A stretch of DNA of 64,000 nucleotides, taken from Macrotis lagotis. Its lineage: Eukaryota > Chordata > Mammalia > Peramelemorphia > Peramelidae. The notes under the pieces were generated by a model that saw only the letters and a list, made by a program, of their open reading frames with translations, did no database searches and had not been told where the DNA came from. Location of the stretch: contig NC_133661.1 of assembly GCF_037893015.1 (NCBI RefSeq), forward strand, positions 185,196,306-185,260,305, given 5' to 3'. This document shows positions 23,535-64,000 of the stretch, piece by piece. The position numbers and the translations under genes were made by a program. Within the stretch, counting starts at the first letter, position 1. Each line of letters starts with the position of its first letter.

Positions 23535-23720
23535 CCATAAATTCTGAGAATCACAGAATTTCAGAATTGGAAGAGATTTCAAAGGCTCATCTATTCCAAC
23601 TTAATATTGACCAAAAATGTCTTCTACAGTATTCAGCTCTGACTTGAACATGTCTAAAAAGGACAAACCTTCTGGGCCAGCCTGTTCCATTATTTCTATT
23701 TGTTAAGTTTTTCCTTACAA
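23535..23720 (+). mobile_element. CR1/L3-type LINE fragment
   Basis: GAATCACAGAATTTCAGAAT, GGAAGAGATTTCAAAGG and GCCAGCCTGTTCCATTATT match the 3' region of CR1/L3. Confidence 0.65.
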
Positions 23721-25145
23721 CAAAGTCTTTTTATTATTATACAAACATGTATAAATTTTCTTATTATTCTCCTATTTGCTACTGTTTTCATTCCTTTGTG
23801 ACACTGATAATTGAAAAGTAGTTTTCCAAAATTTAAGAATATAATAATTGATTTAGTTAATTTCACAGGAATAATAACCAATTATTCATGTACTAATTAT
23901 TGCTGTTCAGATGAAGATTTCAGTTCTGGAGCAATGAAATTTTGTGACCTAAAGGTACTATTCCCTGGAGAAAAGTTAGCTAAATTGTGTGAGTTGATAA
24001 GAAACAAGAATTTCAGAAAATCTACCAACTAAAATAAAATATTCATTTATCAATCATTTTATAGGTCTTCAGATCTCCATATGGTAGCACATCATACTTT
24101 CTTACATAAACCTTCCCAAATTATCCTCTTGTACTTATTATCTTCTATTCACCAAAATTTTAGATGATAGAGTATCAGTAGACAACTGAGGCAGAAAAAT
24201 CTGATCATGTAAATAGCCAAGTGATATCTAGTCTGATCAGATAAGAAGTTATATTTGTTAGTACAGACACTAAATTAAGTGAAGACCTGTGAAACAGATG
24301 GATTTACAAGGTCTAATGAATCACTTTCAATGCCACTATTATTAGGTCACATTTAGATAGTGCTCTAAGGTTTGCCAACTGCTTTTATCACAAAGTAGTG
24401 CAAATATTTAATCTCCTTTTTGTAGTTGAAAAAACTGAATTTAAGAACTATAGAGTATCTTTATACTAAAATTCCACAGCTAAGTGTTAAAGCTAGTATT
24501 TGAACTCAGTTCTCTTCAGACTTTGAGTCTTGTACTCTTTCTACCACACAGAAATATATGCATGACTTATGCTAGACACTGGTGTTTATTGGAATTCCCT
24601 GAGCCTGTTTAAGACCTATCCTGCTGTGCTACACCTAGAGCCCAACCCTCACCCCAACTTTCTTCCACTACAATCCCCTTTATAATTGACTTCAGTAAAT
24701 GTTACTAGTGAAAATTCTGTGGAATCCTTTTCCCAATGTGGAATTCTTCATTCAAAATATCAGATCTGTCAGAAAAATTTTGTTCTGAACTATGAATGGG
24801 AGGTTATAAATAATGTTATCTTGGTTATGTTAGCACCCAGATTTTTTCCCCTATTACATACAGCTTGGTTTTTTCAAATATAGAATGCATTCAGCATATT
24901 AGTTCCAAATTTAATTGTTGATACCTTCTCTTCTTTACACTTTAAATTTTTTTTCATTTACTCATTTTCTCTCTCTCAAGAAAGTTTTCCCTTGTAACCA
25001 ATAAACATATTCAAGCCAAACAATTATCCACATTGTACCAAAAAAATTATCTCATTTTTCCCCTCTAATCACTTATGTGTCAAGAAATGGAAAATATGAT
25101 TTATCATTCATTACCCAGAAAGTTTGTAAAAAGAGTGCTATGTGG
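23721..25145. other. Unassigned DNA between repeats
   Basis: AT-rich. Apart from a minus-strand MIR remnant at 24355-24545, I see no exon, RNA gene or repeat. Confidence 0.4.
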
Positions 25146-25275
25146 TACAGCTAAAGTGGCACAGTGGATAGAGCACCAATCCTGGAATCAGGAGGACCTG
25201 AATTCAAATACAGCATCAGCTAGCTGTGTGACTTTGGGCAAGTCACTTAACTCCATTGCCTTGCCAAAAAAAAAG
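25146..25275 (+). mobile_element. Marsupial tRNA-derived SINE, older copy
   Basis: AGTGGCACAGTGGATAGAGC, AATTCAAATACAGC and CATTGCCTTGCCAAAAA. The CAGACACTTAATAATTACC segment is mostly deleted. Confidence 0.88.
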
Positions 25276-25633
25276 TGCTGGACTGTAGGAGTTAGGCTTT
25301 ACCTTTGACTAGTTGTGGAACCTTAAGCAAGTCAATTTACTCTTTGCGTCATTTTCCCCAGATGTTAGGAAAAAGTTAAGTTTCTTTTACCTTACTTGCC
25401 AAGATAGGAATTAAAGTGTAATACCATGCAAAAGAAATTGAATCCTATAAAGGGAACAGTTGGTAAACTTTGAGAAATAACTTTATTTTCGATCATAAAT
25501 ACTTGAATCAACTCACACAATTTTTATTAGCCATACACTTTCTAGGTCTGATTTTTTTGCTATTTGCTCCTTTATAGCATTAGGATGCTTCATAATTCAT
25601 CTTTGAACATAAATGTCTTCAAATGTTACAGAG

Positions 25634-25794
25634 GGGGTGGCTAGGTGGCACAGTGGATAAAGCACCGGCCCTGGAGTCAGGAGTACCTGGGTTCAATTCC
25701 GGTCTCAGACACTTAATAATTACCTAGCTGTTTGGTCTTGGGCAAGCCACTTAACCCCATTTGCCTTGCAAAAAAAAAAAAACCCTAAAGAAAG
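25634..25794 (+). mobile_element. Marsupial tRNA-derived SINE, young subfamily
   Basis: GGATAAAGCACCGGCCCTGG, TTAATAATTACCTAGCTG, CCCATTTGCCTTGCAAAA with a CCCTAAA tail. Exact 10-bp duplication TGTTACAGAG at 25624-25633 and 25795-25804. Confidence 0.95.
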
Positions 25795-26119
25795 TGTTAC
25801 AGAGAAATCAACTTCTCATACTCAGACCAAGGAAGGTAAGTAAAAGATGATATTTTTGATCATTGAGTGCCCAGATAGATATTAGCACAGCCAAATTGTA
25901 GGTATTTTGAGCTGTGTAAGGTAAACTATTGCCATTGTTGTTGCTGCTGCTTCTGGCAAGTCTAATTTCTCTGGATTTCAGTTTCTTCTAAATTTAGAGA
26001 TTTGGGCTAGATTTTCCAATTCTGAAATTATGTGATTTGTGCTATTAGTGCAATTATAGGATCAGATCACTAGCCTTAGATTTTCCTTTTGATCAATATC
26101 CATAGTACAGACCTCTTGG

Positions 26120-26260
26120 AGCAAGAATTCTTAACCCAGGGTCTGTGAAGTACATTTTGTTAAAAAATATTTTGAGAACTGTATGTAATTGGTTTCTTTT
26201 GTGATACTATGTATTTTATTTTATGTATTTAAAAACATTCTGAGAAGGGATGCATGATAC
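26120..26260 (-). repeat. Antisense relative of the 18420 ancient repeat
   Basis: AATTCTTAACCCAGGGTCTG, TTTTGTGATACTATGTATTT and CATTCTGAGAAGGGATGC. Confidence 0.4.
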
Positions 26261-26295
26261 AGGAAAGGTTAAAAACAAAGTTATTTTACCCTTGA

Positions 26296-26328
26296 GGCAG
26301 CTAGGTGGCACAGTAGGTGGATAATTCT
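26296..26328 (+). mobile_element. SINE 5' fragment
   Basis: GGCAGCTAGGTGGCACAGTA then GGTGGATAA. Only the head of the tRNA-derived SINE remains. Confidence 0.6.
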
Positions 26329-26899
26329 TTGAAGGGCACTTTTAATAATGATCATTACAATGAATAAACAGACCTTTAACCTTTAGGATATGCATTTGAT
26401 CTGGTTCCCTATCCTTATTCATCTCCCTTGTCTTTGGCACCAGAAACTAAGATGATGGATCTGGGCAAAGAGAGCTGATAGGAAAAGGCAAAGTTGTCTT
26501 AAGAGACAGACAGATAGACAGACACACAAATACACTCTCATTTCTTGCCCATAGTAAGACTGGAGATTAAGGTTCTTATATAATTCTGTACCTTTCTCTG
26601 GTAATCCCTTCATTATACTAAATGGGGTCATGATCTGGGTTTGGGAAGTAAAGACAGGACACCGGTTTAGGTTCTCTTGGTAGTCAACATCTTATACTTG
26701 TCGAAGGGAATTGTGTTCCGAATGTTTGTCTAAGTTACATTGTATAGTTATTGTCAAAATAAGGACTACTCTAGTTGATGCTATAATACTTATGGTTAGA
26801 GGAAACATGATAAGACCAAATTCTGCCTTTGACCATAAAGAGGATTTATTTCTCTTGAGGGTACTACTGTCCTAGGGCATCACTGAGTTATCCTAAAGT

Positions 26900-27570
26900 A
26901 TTCAGTCTTCCTCATCCTTCATATTTATTCATTTGCCTCATCTTGTTGATTCTACCTCCATAATTCTCACATTCTTCTAATTAATAGTTGCTTCCTACCT
27001 GGTCTCTCTGCCTTCGATCTCTTTCCTCAAAAGTCCAGTCCTCCACACAACTACCAGATAGATATTCCTAAACCAAGGATCTGACTGTGTTGCTCCCTGT
27101 TGTTTATAAGATGAAATACAAGCTCTTTTTTGTCATTTAAAGTCCTTTATGAGCTGGCTCCAATTTGTTTTCAGAAATTTTACTTCTAAGCAAATTAAAG
27201 AGTAACTTCATGCTCATCCAGAATGCTTTCCTTTTCACCTTTACCCCTTGAAATACCTGGCTTCCTTCAAAGTTCGCAGGGTAAGTACCACTTCTTGCAC
27301 ATGGCCCCTTCTGTTTCATGCATTCTTTTCTCCAGTCAAAATTACATTGTATGTACTTTGTGTATAGTTTGTAATTATTTATTTTAGGATCCTATGGTGT
27401 CTGAAAGGATTTCAAAGACATCTCTATACTTGTTGGTATCTATGTACATGTTTCTCCCAGTGGAAGGTAAGCTCCATAAGGGTAAAGGATTGTTCAGCTT
27501 CAGTCTTTATATCCCCTACCCTTAGCATAATGCCAGGTCCATTTTAAGTGTTAAAAATTTTGTTCAACAA
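26900..27570 (+). mobile_element. L2 LINE remnant
   Basis: GTTGCTTCCTACCTGGTCTC, TTTAAAGTCCTTTATGAGCTGGC, and CATAATGCCAGGTCC near the end follow L2 order. Confidence 0.65.
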
Positions 27571-28850
27571 AATAGAATATCATGAGTAGCATTGTGTGCA
27601 AGATAGAATAGATGCACTTGTGTACAAATATGGTGGTGTAAATTTATGGAAGGGACATAGTAGCTCTGGTTCAAAGGAAGAATCAAAAAACACGTGGCAG
27701 AGGCGATGGTATTTTAGTTTGGACTTGAATGATGAGAATTTTAATAAATAAAATGTCTACGTATGAATTGAGACACAAAAGCAAAATCTATTCAGGGAAC
27801 AATAATTTGACTAGAGTGAGGATGGTGAATAAATAAGTCAGTAAATGAAAAGCTTTCATTAAGCACTTATCATTATGTGCCAAATACTTAGCTACACTAT
27901 GGAGTAGATAAACAGTGCCCACTTCAAGGAACTTAGATTCCAGCAGGCAATATGGCATGGTAGATAGAATCAGGATGACCAGAATTCCAATCATTATGTA
28001 CTGTCAGTGTAACCAGGGGCAAGTCACTTAATGTCCCAATGATCTGAGCAATAGATAACTACTTTAAGCCAGATGATACAAGAAGTTGACTGTATATAGA
28101 ATTTAGGAAATTAGACTCTATAGTGTAGACATTGTAACCCTACTGAAGATTTTTAAGCAAAGGAATATGGTACATCAAAAATACTAATAGATTTAAGGTT
28201 AGAAGACATGATTTAAGTCCTTGGCTTTGCCACTAACCACCAGTTGTAACATGGAGCAGTCAATTAACAAGGATGTATAAAGCTTTTTATTAAAGTAATG
28301 AATCAGTCAACAAAAATTTATTCAATGAGACTGTGCTGAGCACTGTGAATGCAAGACAAGAGTGAGGTGACTGTAGACCCTTGGAAACTGGCATTCTAAT
28401 GGGAGACAGAAGTATTTGTAAAATGAGTCCTGGGTCTTTTGGGCTGAGAGTGTCTTTACTGTTAGGAGGTTTTCAGTAATGGCTTCAATGTAGAGGGTAT
28501 TGCTTGAGCCCAGTCTTGAAGGAAACCAAGTATCTATCCCAAAAGACGTTGAGGTGAGCCAGGGCTTGATTTTCTCAACTATAAATTGAAAGGATTCTAT
28601 TAGACGATTTCCGAGACCCCTTTCATCTTTAAATCTTTGATGAAAAACTGCTTTTTAAAAAAAGAGTATTCTGGTTGTATAGGCTGGTTTGGATTCGCTT
28701 GAGAGGCATGCCCTATGACATAACCTGGTGGGAAGGTGAAGTGTTAACTGATTTGTAATGAGTCAGGCCTGTCTAATGTCATTCTGTGGCTGGCCAAAGT
28801 GTCACTAGAGGAGAGACCGGTGTGTTGTCAGAGGGGCTCTGCACATAGTA
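27571..28850. other. DNA before island 2
   Basis: Contains copies of the ancient repeat at about 27850-27950 (AAGCACTTATCATTATGTGCC) and 28310-28570, with a MIR-like piece between. No exon seen. Confidence 0.4.
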
Positions 28851-28949
28851 GGTAGGAATTGGGTGCCTTGGAGTGGGTTGGAGGTGCTTGGACCCCAGTG
28901 AGAAGGGGAAACTTAGGGAGGCAATGGGGAGCGTTCTGGTTCCAGGACA

Positions 28950-29930
28950 CTGCAGAGGAAGGGCTGGGGGCTTTCACTGGTTCCGGAGCCCCTTGGCTGG
29001 TGGCAGAGGGGCCCGAGCCTCGGAGTAAGGGCCGCCGCTACAGCCAGGAGGCCGACTCACCCCGCCGGGGAAGGGGACCTTGGACCAGGGTCTTCACTAA
29101 GCCGGGCCGGGTAAAGTGGAAGGTGGGGGGCGAGGGAAGCGTGTTCGGGGCTGGCCGGCCCTGGCACCTAAAGGCCGGGCCCGGAGCAAGCACAGCGGCG
29201 CCGGGGGTACCCCTCCCCGCCCGCTTTCCGAACAGAATACGGGGGGGGGGGGCGTCCAGGGGCATCAAAAACGTAATCCCCGGAACTTATTTCCTCCAGT
29301 GAGAGAAGGAGGCCGCTCTCGGGCCAGGCGCATTTCTCACGCGAACCACAGGCTTCGCCTTGGCCCTGGAAACCGGATAGGCCTCTGCATGCGCTCTCAA
29401 CCTAGCTTGCAGGCGGGGGGGAGGGGGCGTCGGGCTGCGCCCGCCCCTCGCCTTGCTCTGCGTCGTTGTCGGCGTGCTGAGTGACGGGGCCTGTCCACCA
29501 ATGGGGACGAGGGGCGGGCGGGAGCAGCACGTTAGGCTGCGCAGGAGGAGGGGAACTGGTGCTGGAGAGACAGCAAGAGGGGCGAACCGGCCCCCCGCGG
29601 CCGCTGCAGGTAAAGCCGCCTCTGCCCCGCGGGGTGCGGCGCGGCCCGGCGCCCCTTCTCCTTTCCTTTCCCTCTCCGGCGCTGCCTTTCTCGCCGTGTT
29701 GAGCCTCACATCCGCAGCCCCCGCCCGAAGATCGCCCTCGCCCCCGGGCATCCTCCCCCTCCCGCATCTTCCTGTGCTGCTCGTCCCCGCCCCAGAGGGG
29801 CTCCCCCGCCGGCCCCCTACCCCAGTGCACGTCTCCCGGCCCTTCCTCTGGGGCCCCTCACCAGAGCTCGCCTCCTGCCTGCTCTGCGGCCCCGCTGGCA
29901 CCACCCCTGGCTGCTTGTGCAGGTAATGTC
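28950..29930 (+). promoter_or_regulatory. CHD8: CpG-rich island 2, probable main CHD8 promoter
   Basis: Strong local rise in GC and CpG. Contains CCAAT (29498-29502) closely followed by the GC box GGGGCGGGCGGG near 29511, and a good donor CTGCAG/GTAAAG at 29609/29610. A non-coding first exon ending at 29609 would splice to the ATG exon at 35009 or 35222. A second potential donor GTGCAG/GTAATG lies at about 29922. TATA-less CpG promoters are usual for ubiquitous chromatin genes. TSS not determined. Confidence 0.6.
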
Positions 29931-30893
29931 TCTGCCCCTCTTCCTCCCCCGGCCTTGCTTCCCACTCATTGAAACCCCCACTTCTTCACCCCATTCCCCC
30001 CCCAACCCAGGACCCCTTTCGGTACTTTCTCCTTGTCCCCAAAATCAACATGGACATACCTGTGCATATAATGCTTATTGCTTATTGCGTTTTCCATGTT
30101 TATTAGAAGGGACTCAGATTACTTTACAGGCTTCGTCCTCTGCTTGAAGATAGCCTACCAGTCGGAGATTTGGGTTATTAATGCTTTCGATTTTCAGATG
30201 GAGAAACTGAGTCAGTAGCTTGTCCAAACCTGATGCAAACTGTTGCAAAGGCAAGGAAAAGTCCCCAAATAGCCCGACCTCCAGTAATCATCAATTTCTA
30301 CTCTTATGTCCCCAAGTTAATTTCTCCTGTTTTATGCACCCAATTTTTCTAATGTTTTATCTCAATCTTTGAGGAATAGGAGAATGGAGATGATACCTTA
30401 ACTATATGAGATAGCTTTCTTTTAGAAAACTCAAAACAGTGTGCATTTTCCATTCTTGAAGGTTGTTGAATCAGAAATTGCTTGGGGACAAATTTTGTGT
30501 CCGCAGTATAGTACTTAATTTTTAGGGTACTTCCCGTTTTTAGATTATTTTGCTGATTTGATTTAATTTTAAACCTTGTGAATCCTTCATTGGTTTAAGG
30601 GGATTTATCATTAAATTGTTTCTTTCAGGGATATGTGTATTCACAAATATATACGTGTATATATGTATGCTATATATATGTAACATGTCTATGCATTTAC
30701 ACATATCATTCCAGTCCTGTGGAAGAAAACATTATTTAATATCTTTTAGAATTTTGAAAGCAAAAATGTCAAGTTAATACTTAGAATAGAATAATTGATT
30801 CTCTTTTTCTGAATATGTGAGCAGTTGTTTAAATAAAATTCATAATATTTTTGAAAAGTGCATAGTTAATGTGGCATTGTATTTTGCCTTTTT

Positions 30894-31050
30894 TTTTTTT
30901 TTGAGGTTTTTGCAAGGCAGTGGGGTTAAGTGGCTTGCCCAAGGCCACACGACTAGGTAATTAATTATTAGGCATCTGAGGTCAGATTCAAACTCAGATA
31001 TTCCTCACTCCAGGGCCAATGCTCTATCCACTGTGCCACCTAGCCGTCCC
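30894..31050 (-). mobile_element. Marsupial tRNA-derived SINE (antisense to CHD8)
   Basis: GGTTTTTGCAAGGCAGTGGG to TGTGCCACCTAGCCGTCCC. Target duplication TTTGCCTTTTT at both edges (from 30883 and from about 31058). Confidence 0.93.
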
Positions 31051-31510
31051 TATATAGTTTGCCTTTTTAAAGAAGTCAGTAGTAGAAAGAAATATAGTTG
31101 TCCTATGTTTACTTTAGTGTCAACCATTTGTCTTCCAGGCAACTGGAAGTCAGGCTTTCCAATTTCCTTTACCCTTTACTAAGAGGTGTGAAAAAGTTGA
31201 GAGGGAAATGTTTGGAGGAAAAAGTACAGGAACAAAGCTGCCTTACCAGTCTCTACTTATCCCACTATAGGTAAGGGGAGACACGAAATGAGGGCAGGTT
31301 AATTGAGAATCTAGGTCTTAATAAAAACCAGGATCAGCCAGAATAAAAGTATACAAGTTGCACCAAAATGCCCAGTTTATATTTCTTCTGAGTGTTTTGG
31401 TTCCATGGTGGAGGAATAATTATCCAGGCATTTTATTTTTTTTTCCATAATTAAACCCATCTTTTAAAAGGGACAGCTATTACTGGCTTACATAAAATAT
31501 TTCTTTAGAG

Positions 31511-31716
31511 GGGCGGCTAGGTGGTGCAGTAGATAGAGTACTGGCCTTGGAGTCAGGAGGACCTGAGTTCAATTGTGGCCTCAGACACTTAATAATTACC
31601 TAGCCGTGTGGCCTTGGGCAAGCCACTTAACCCCATTGCCTTGCAAAAAAACCCTAAAATATATATGTATATGTATATATATACATATATATTTATTTAT
31701 ATTTATATTTATATTT
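31511..31716 (+). mobile_element. Marsupial SINE with a microsatellite grown from its tail
   Basis: SINE body 31511-31660, then alternating TATATG/ATTTAT repeats 31661-31716, all inside the duplication TATTTCTTTAGAG (about 31498-31510 and 31718-31730). The repeat tract therefore arose from, or was copied with, the SINE 3' end. Confidence 0.9.
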
Positions 31717-32098
31717 ATATTTCTTTAGAGGTGGCATTATTTGGAGTTTGTAGACATTCAACCCAGGGCTTTAATATCAGCTACCAGTCAACTGTTCCTC
31801 CAGAAAAAGATCCTGAATAAGAATTGACATTTATTATCTATTTATGTTTTGCTTTTGTTTTCCCTAATAGAAAAAAAAGTTGGAATTATGGAAAGTGACC
31901 TCAGCTTTGTGTCTTTTTTTTAAAATCATATATAGATATGTTTGCGGCTATAACCCTAAACTTTTCCCTGACAGCTCCTTATTTCCTATTACTTATTCTG
32001 CATATTGAAATTCTGTTTGAGCCATTTGAACAGTAGCTTCACCTAGAGGGTAATCAAGTACTATGTGGATCTTCTAACTCATTTGAAAGTCATTGGAG

Positions 32099-32251
32099 GG
32101 CTGCTAGGTGGCGCAGTGGGATAAAGCACCGGCCTTGGAGTCAGGAGTACCTGGGTTCAAATCCAGTCTCAGACACTTAATAATTACCTAGCTGTGTGGC
32201 CTTGGGCAAGCCACTTAACCCCATTTGCCTTGCAAAAACTAAAAAAGAAAA
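32099..32251 (+). mobile_element. Marsupial tRNA-derived SINE, young subfamily
   Basis: Flanked by an exact 14-bp duplication GAAAGTCATTGGAG (32085-32098 and 32252-32265). Confidence 0.95.
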
Positions 32252-34239
32252 GAAAGTCATTGGAGTTAAAGAGGATGGTTCTGAGCCTTGTTGAATTTAT
32301 GAAGTTGAACTAGTAAAACAGATCTCATGTACTTGATACTGCCTGGGTAAACCTGAAATTATAGGGAAAGAAGCTAGAGAGATGATGAGAGCAATAAATA
32401 AAAGGAATAAAAAGGAACAAGAAGTTGGGAATTGTTGGTAGACATGAAACCCGAAGGGAGAGGTAGAATAGATGAATTAAAATTGGAGGTTAAACTGGAT
32501 GGTAGGACTGAGTGAAAAGTGACATCTTAGTGTCATCTTAGTGCTGATCTGGAAGAGTGTTGAGTTTTTAGGCCTGGCAAGACTGGGAAAAGGGAGTTTG
32601 TTAATTCCCAAACGGGTCTACAAACTTGTGGGACAGATGGGGCACAATGCATTATTGAAAGCAAATTGCTTGAGTTGAATGGGAGGAGAGAAATTATTCA
32701 CAGTCACATTTACTTTATTTTCAATACATTAGAAATGAGATCTCTCTTTTAAGTTTGATGCTAGTTAAAGAGAAGAAATAATAATGAGGAATTAGGATTA
32801 AAGGACCAATGGTACTAACAGTAACAGAAGGCTGTTCAAAAGATTTTTGAATGACTTTCACCTTACAAAATTAAAGGACAGGAAACAAGGACTTTTCTTT
32901 CTGTGATACTTAAATCATACATTTTAAACTGCTGGAGATATAAGGGAACTTCCACACCCTCTAGGTTTCCCCCTTTACTTTACACCAGTTACATAACTTG
33001 AACAGGGTTGCACAACTGGACAGAGGTGGGATTTATATCTAGGTATTTCTGGTTCCAGGTCCAACATTCTCTACATCAGTCTGTCTCATTGATAAGTTAA
33101 TTAATATATATTCTTGACAATGATGAAGATAGAGTATATATTATAGAGTAGGACATAACTATGAGGAAAAATAGAGATGAATGCTTATATAGTAATATTG
33201 ACTCAATCTCCATAGTGATTTTGCTAAATAAGGAATATTTGATTCCATCACCCAAAACACCCTAAGTTCCATTTTGGTATCACAATATCCTTCATTAAGT
33301 CAGTTTAATAAATGTTTGGATTGCATTCATTAATTGTTGGGTAGGCACAAAATCAAGATAATGTTGAAGTGAAGGAGGCAGAAGGTTGAAGGAATGGTTG
33401 AGGCAAGGGTGAGAATGACGAAGAAAATGAGATGGTGAGTATATATTTCATGAAGCTGACTAAGATCCTGTTGGTGAAGGAGTTTTGAGTTTTAATTGAT
33501 ACATCAACCTTCATTTTTATTTATATATGGTAACAAACCATTGCTACACTTTTACATAGTCTGAATTATACAGTGACCTAGAAAAAGCAGAAGATGCATA
33601 GAATTTTTGCGGGAAAGTATTAAGGTAGGGGTAGGAAACACTAATGAAGTGAGGTCCCTAAATTTGTTGAAAATTACTTAACATTTTCTGTGCTGTTTTT
33701 CCCATCTGATATCCCCTATCTTTTGAAACTGTTATTATTTAGTTACTATATCCTACCTTGATGACAGGAGAGTAAGTGTTCAGTTATTATAACATAAAAC
33801 CTTCTTGGAACTTCTTTTAATACATTCCTGTTGTTTTTTCTTTGTATCCCTAATGCTTAACTATGTTTCTGGGATTGTCAAGTAAAATGAGCAGGTTTTC
33901 TCATTTTTGGTTGTAATTGTCAAGGGATAGTATTTAGCAAATTCCTAGCCCAGATTTTTTTTCAATTTGACTTTGCCAGTAGTTTCAAAAGACTGTTGTG
34001 GCTCTATGTATATGAATTAAATAAGCATACTTAACTGTCCTTTGCAAAGCAGATCTGTCCAATAGGAATTAATATGTTCATTTGTAAAATCCCATTTATT
34101 TCTTAGAATAACATTCATTAAGTATTTTAGAAAGATCCCTAAGACTGAGGACCCACCATTATTGGAGAATCCAGGCCAAATAAATTAGGTTCATCAGACA
34201 AGAGGGAAACATTATATTGACAGTGGAAAATTAGGCTAG

Positions 34240-34400
34240 ATTTGAGTCAGAACTTGGATTCAGATTTAGACTCTGCCACTTCCTACTTCCTACCTGTATC
34301 GCCTTAGGCAAGTCATTTGATTTCTCTGGGATCTCAGCTTTTTTTTAGCTTCAGATATGAGGGATTTGAACTAGACTTCTGAGGCTCCTCCTTGTATTTA
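34240..34400 (+). mobile_element. MIR-type remnant
   Basis: TAGACTCTGCCACTTCCTAC, GCCTTAGGCAAGTCATTTGA and TTGAACTAGACTTCTGAGGC. Confidence 0.55.
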
Positions 34401-35008
34401 GCAATCCTTTCTGTCCTGGAAAAAGTGGCTCATATTTAGGAAATTCTAGAGAAAAGCAAGAAGTAGATGTTGAAATTGCTGAAAGTTTAGAGAATCCCAT
34501 CTATTTTAGCTTGGGCAATGTGTTTGATTAAAAGTACATTTATGCCTGAAAGGAAGCAAAGAAACTTTAACCAATACAAAGATATCTATAAAATTGAATG
34601 TATTAAATATTTTCATCTACATTCACTGAAGTTTTTAAGTGGTTTTAGCATTAACTTTGTCAGTTTTAAGATCAGAATAAATTCCTAATCTTTAGCTAAT
34701 ACTGGGAAATGTGGAAATATGTGAATAAAGACAAGATGAGGTGATAGGAAGAAATATAGACGAGGAGAGGGGCAAGAGAACTCAGGAAAGGAGGAATTGG
34801 ATTGACATTTATTTTGAAACAAAACCATGAATACATCTTTGGAGGGGAGGGGGTCAGATCCCTTTTCACCAGAACTCTTATTTTTTCTTTTATCTTTCTG
34901 ATAGTACTGAGCTTAAGGGAAATTCTCTTAACTTAAGAAGAAAGAATTCTTATTACAGAGGACTTGTCTCACTAGCTCTTCTCACCTTTCATTTTTGTTC
35001 CCATTTAG

Positions 35009-35222
35009 GAATTCGACCATCATCATCTGAAGATTTAACCATCTTATTCTATGAAGGCCAGGACAACTTGATATGTGTGGGTCCCTTGCCTCTTCTGCAG
35101 AATAGCTATTCCCTATTGTGTGCAGCTTTTCCTTAATATAGGGGAGGGGAGGGGAGAGCCAGGATCCCCCTCCCCTTCCCTCTTTAGAACTTTGTGAATA
35201 CTTTCCACACCTCTTTCCCAGG
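35009..35222 (+). other. CHD8: CHD8 5' UTR part of the ATG exon
   Basis: Acceptor TTTTTGTTCCCATTTAG at 35008. A second strong acceptor, CCACACCTCTTTCCCAG, ends at 35221, one base before the ATG. Use of the first keeps two upstream ORFs (35051-35071 and 35073-35105); use of the second removes them. Which one is used cannot be decided from the sequence. Confidence 0.55.
35051..35105 (+). promoter_or_regulatory. Two consecutive upstream ORFs in the CHD8 leader
   Basis: ATG AAG GCC AGG ACA ACT TGA (35051-35071, 6 codons), then ATG at 35073 for 10 codons to TAG at 35103-35105. Only one base separates the first stop from the second ATG. No other ATG precedes the CHD8 start at 35223. Confidence 0.45.
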
Positions 35223-63709
<28,487 letters not shown>

Positions 63710-64000
63710 GTGAGTGCATGTTTTAGGCATTGTTGATACTTTCCCCCTTTTTCCCCGCTCATTTTTCCTCTTTAAATCTTGTTTTTATCTGTGATTTTAT
63801 ATTATCTTCATTTTTGAATACATCTTTATTTCCCTCCCCTAATCAAACTATCATTTATGACAAATAATTTTTTAAAAAGAGGAAAACAAAACAGTTCAGC
63901 AAAATCATTAAACATACTTCAATTTGTTCTAATAATGTGCAGTATTCCATGCCCATAATTTCCCCACTTATGCAGATAATTTTTGTTTTCTAAATGCATT
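63710..64000 (+). other. CHD8: Start of the next CHD8 intron; L1-like 3' UTR remnant
   Basis: AT-rich. CTTTATTTCCCTCCCCTAAT, AAACAAAACAGTTCAGCAAA and GCAGTATTCCATGCCCATAA resemble a decayed antisense L1 3' end. The gene continues beyond the window. Confidence 0.5.

Larger units (their letters stand above)
29610..35008 (+). other. CHD8: CHD8 5' intron (probable)
   Basis: From the donor after island 2 to the first acceptor. It holds three SINEs (30894, 31511, 32099), an AT-rich microsatellite (31661-31716) and a MIR remnant (34240-34400). About 32270-34180 shows no other recognisable element except short MIR-like traces near 32950-33080. Confidence 0.5.

Noticed and set aside
29287-29926. Long open frames on both strands over island 2 (up to 205 codons)
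   Set aside because: Arg/Gly/Pro-rich in all frames because of GC content. No homology recognised.

Overview
The window is nuclear DNA from a marsupial, probably an Australian lineage. More than twenty copies of a tRNA-derived marsupial SINE (GTGGCRCAGTGGATARAGCA near the 5' end, GTTCAAATCC box B, GCCTTGCAAAAA at the 3' end) lie among L1, L2, MIR and CR1/L3-type remnants. All coding sequence is in short exons with GT-AG introns. The species call rests on the repeats only. I recognise no retroviral or LTR element, tRNA, rRNA or CRISPR array.

Two protein genes lie in tandem on the + strand. The first is the 3' half of RAB2B, a Golgi/ER small GTPase: the last 8 bases of one exon plus four more exons, stop at 11692-11694, and a 3' UTR with AATAAA at 12704. 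The second is CHD8, a CHD-family chromatin remodeller: 31 coding exons from 35223 to 63709, giving 2105 residues plus one base. All internal phases agree and there are no stops. Compared with the human protein of about 2580 residues, the C-terminal fifth, including the BRK domains, lies beyond the window. From memory, RAB2B and CHD8 are also neighbours in the same order and orientation in human.

Between them are two GC/CpG-rich islands. One (about 13.55-14.96 kb) lies 1-2 kb past the RAB2B poly(A) signal. The other (about 28.95-29.93 kb) has a CCAAT box, a GC box and a good donor at 29609/29610. I read them as alternative CHD8 promoters. The exon carrying the CHD8 ATG has two possible acceptors (35009 and 35222); the upstream one adds two small upstream ORFs.

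A C/D box snoRNA sits in the CHD8 intron 58640-61105 (59244-59353). Its guide pairs with U6 snRNA so that the nucleotide exactly five bases from the D' box falls on A53, which identifies it as SNORD8/SNORD9 type. The rest is intron and intergenic DNA with nested repeats, the clearest being a SINE inside an L1 inside an older repeat at 19.4-20.6 kb. I found no unknown gene system. The points most worth a second look are the snoRNA, the two-promoter/uORF arrangement, a 58-bp repeated block in the CHD8 intron 44463-46842, and the strong sense-strand bias of young SINEs.
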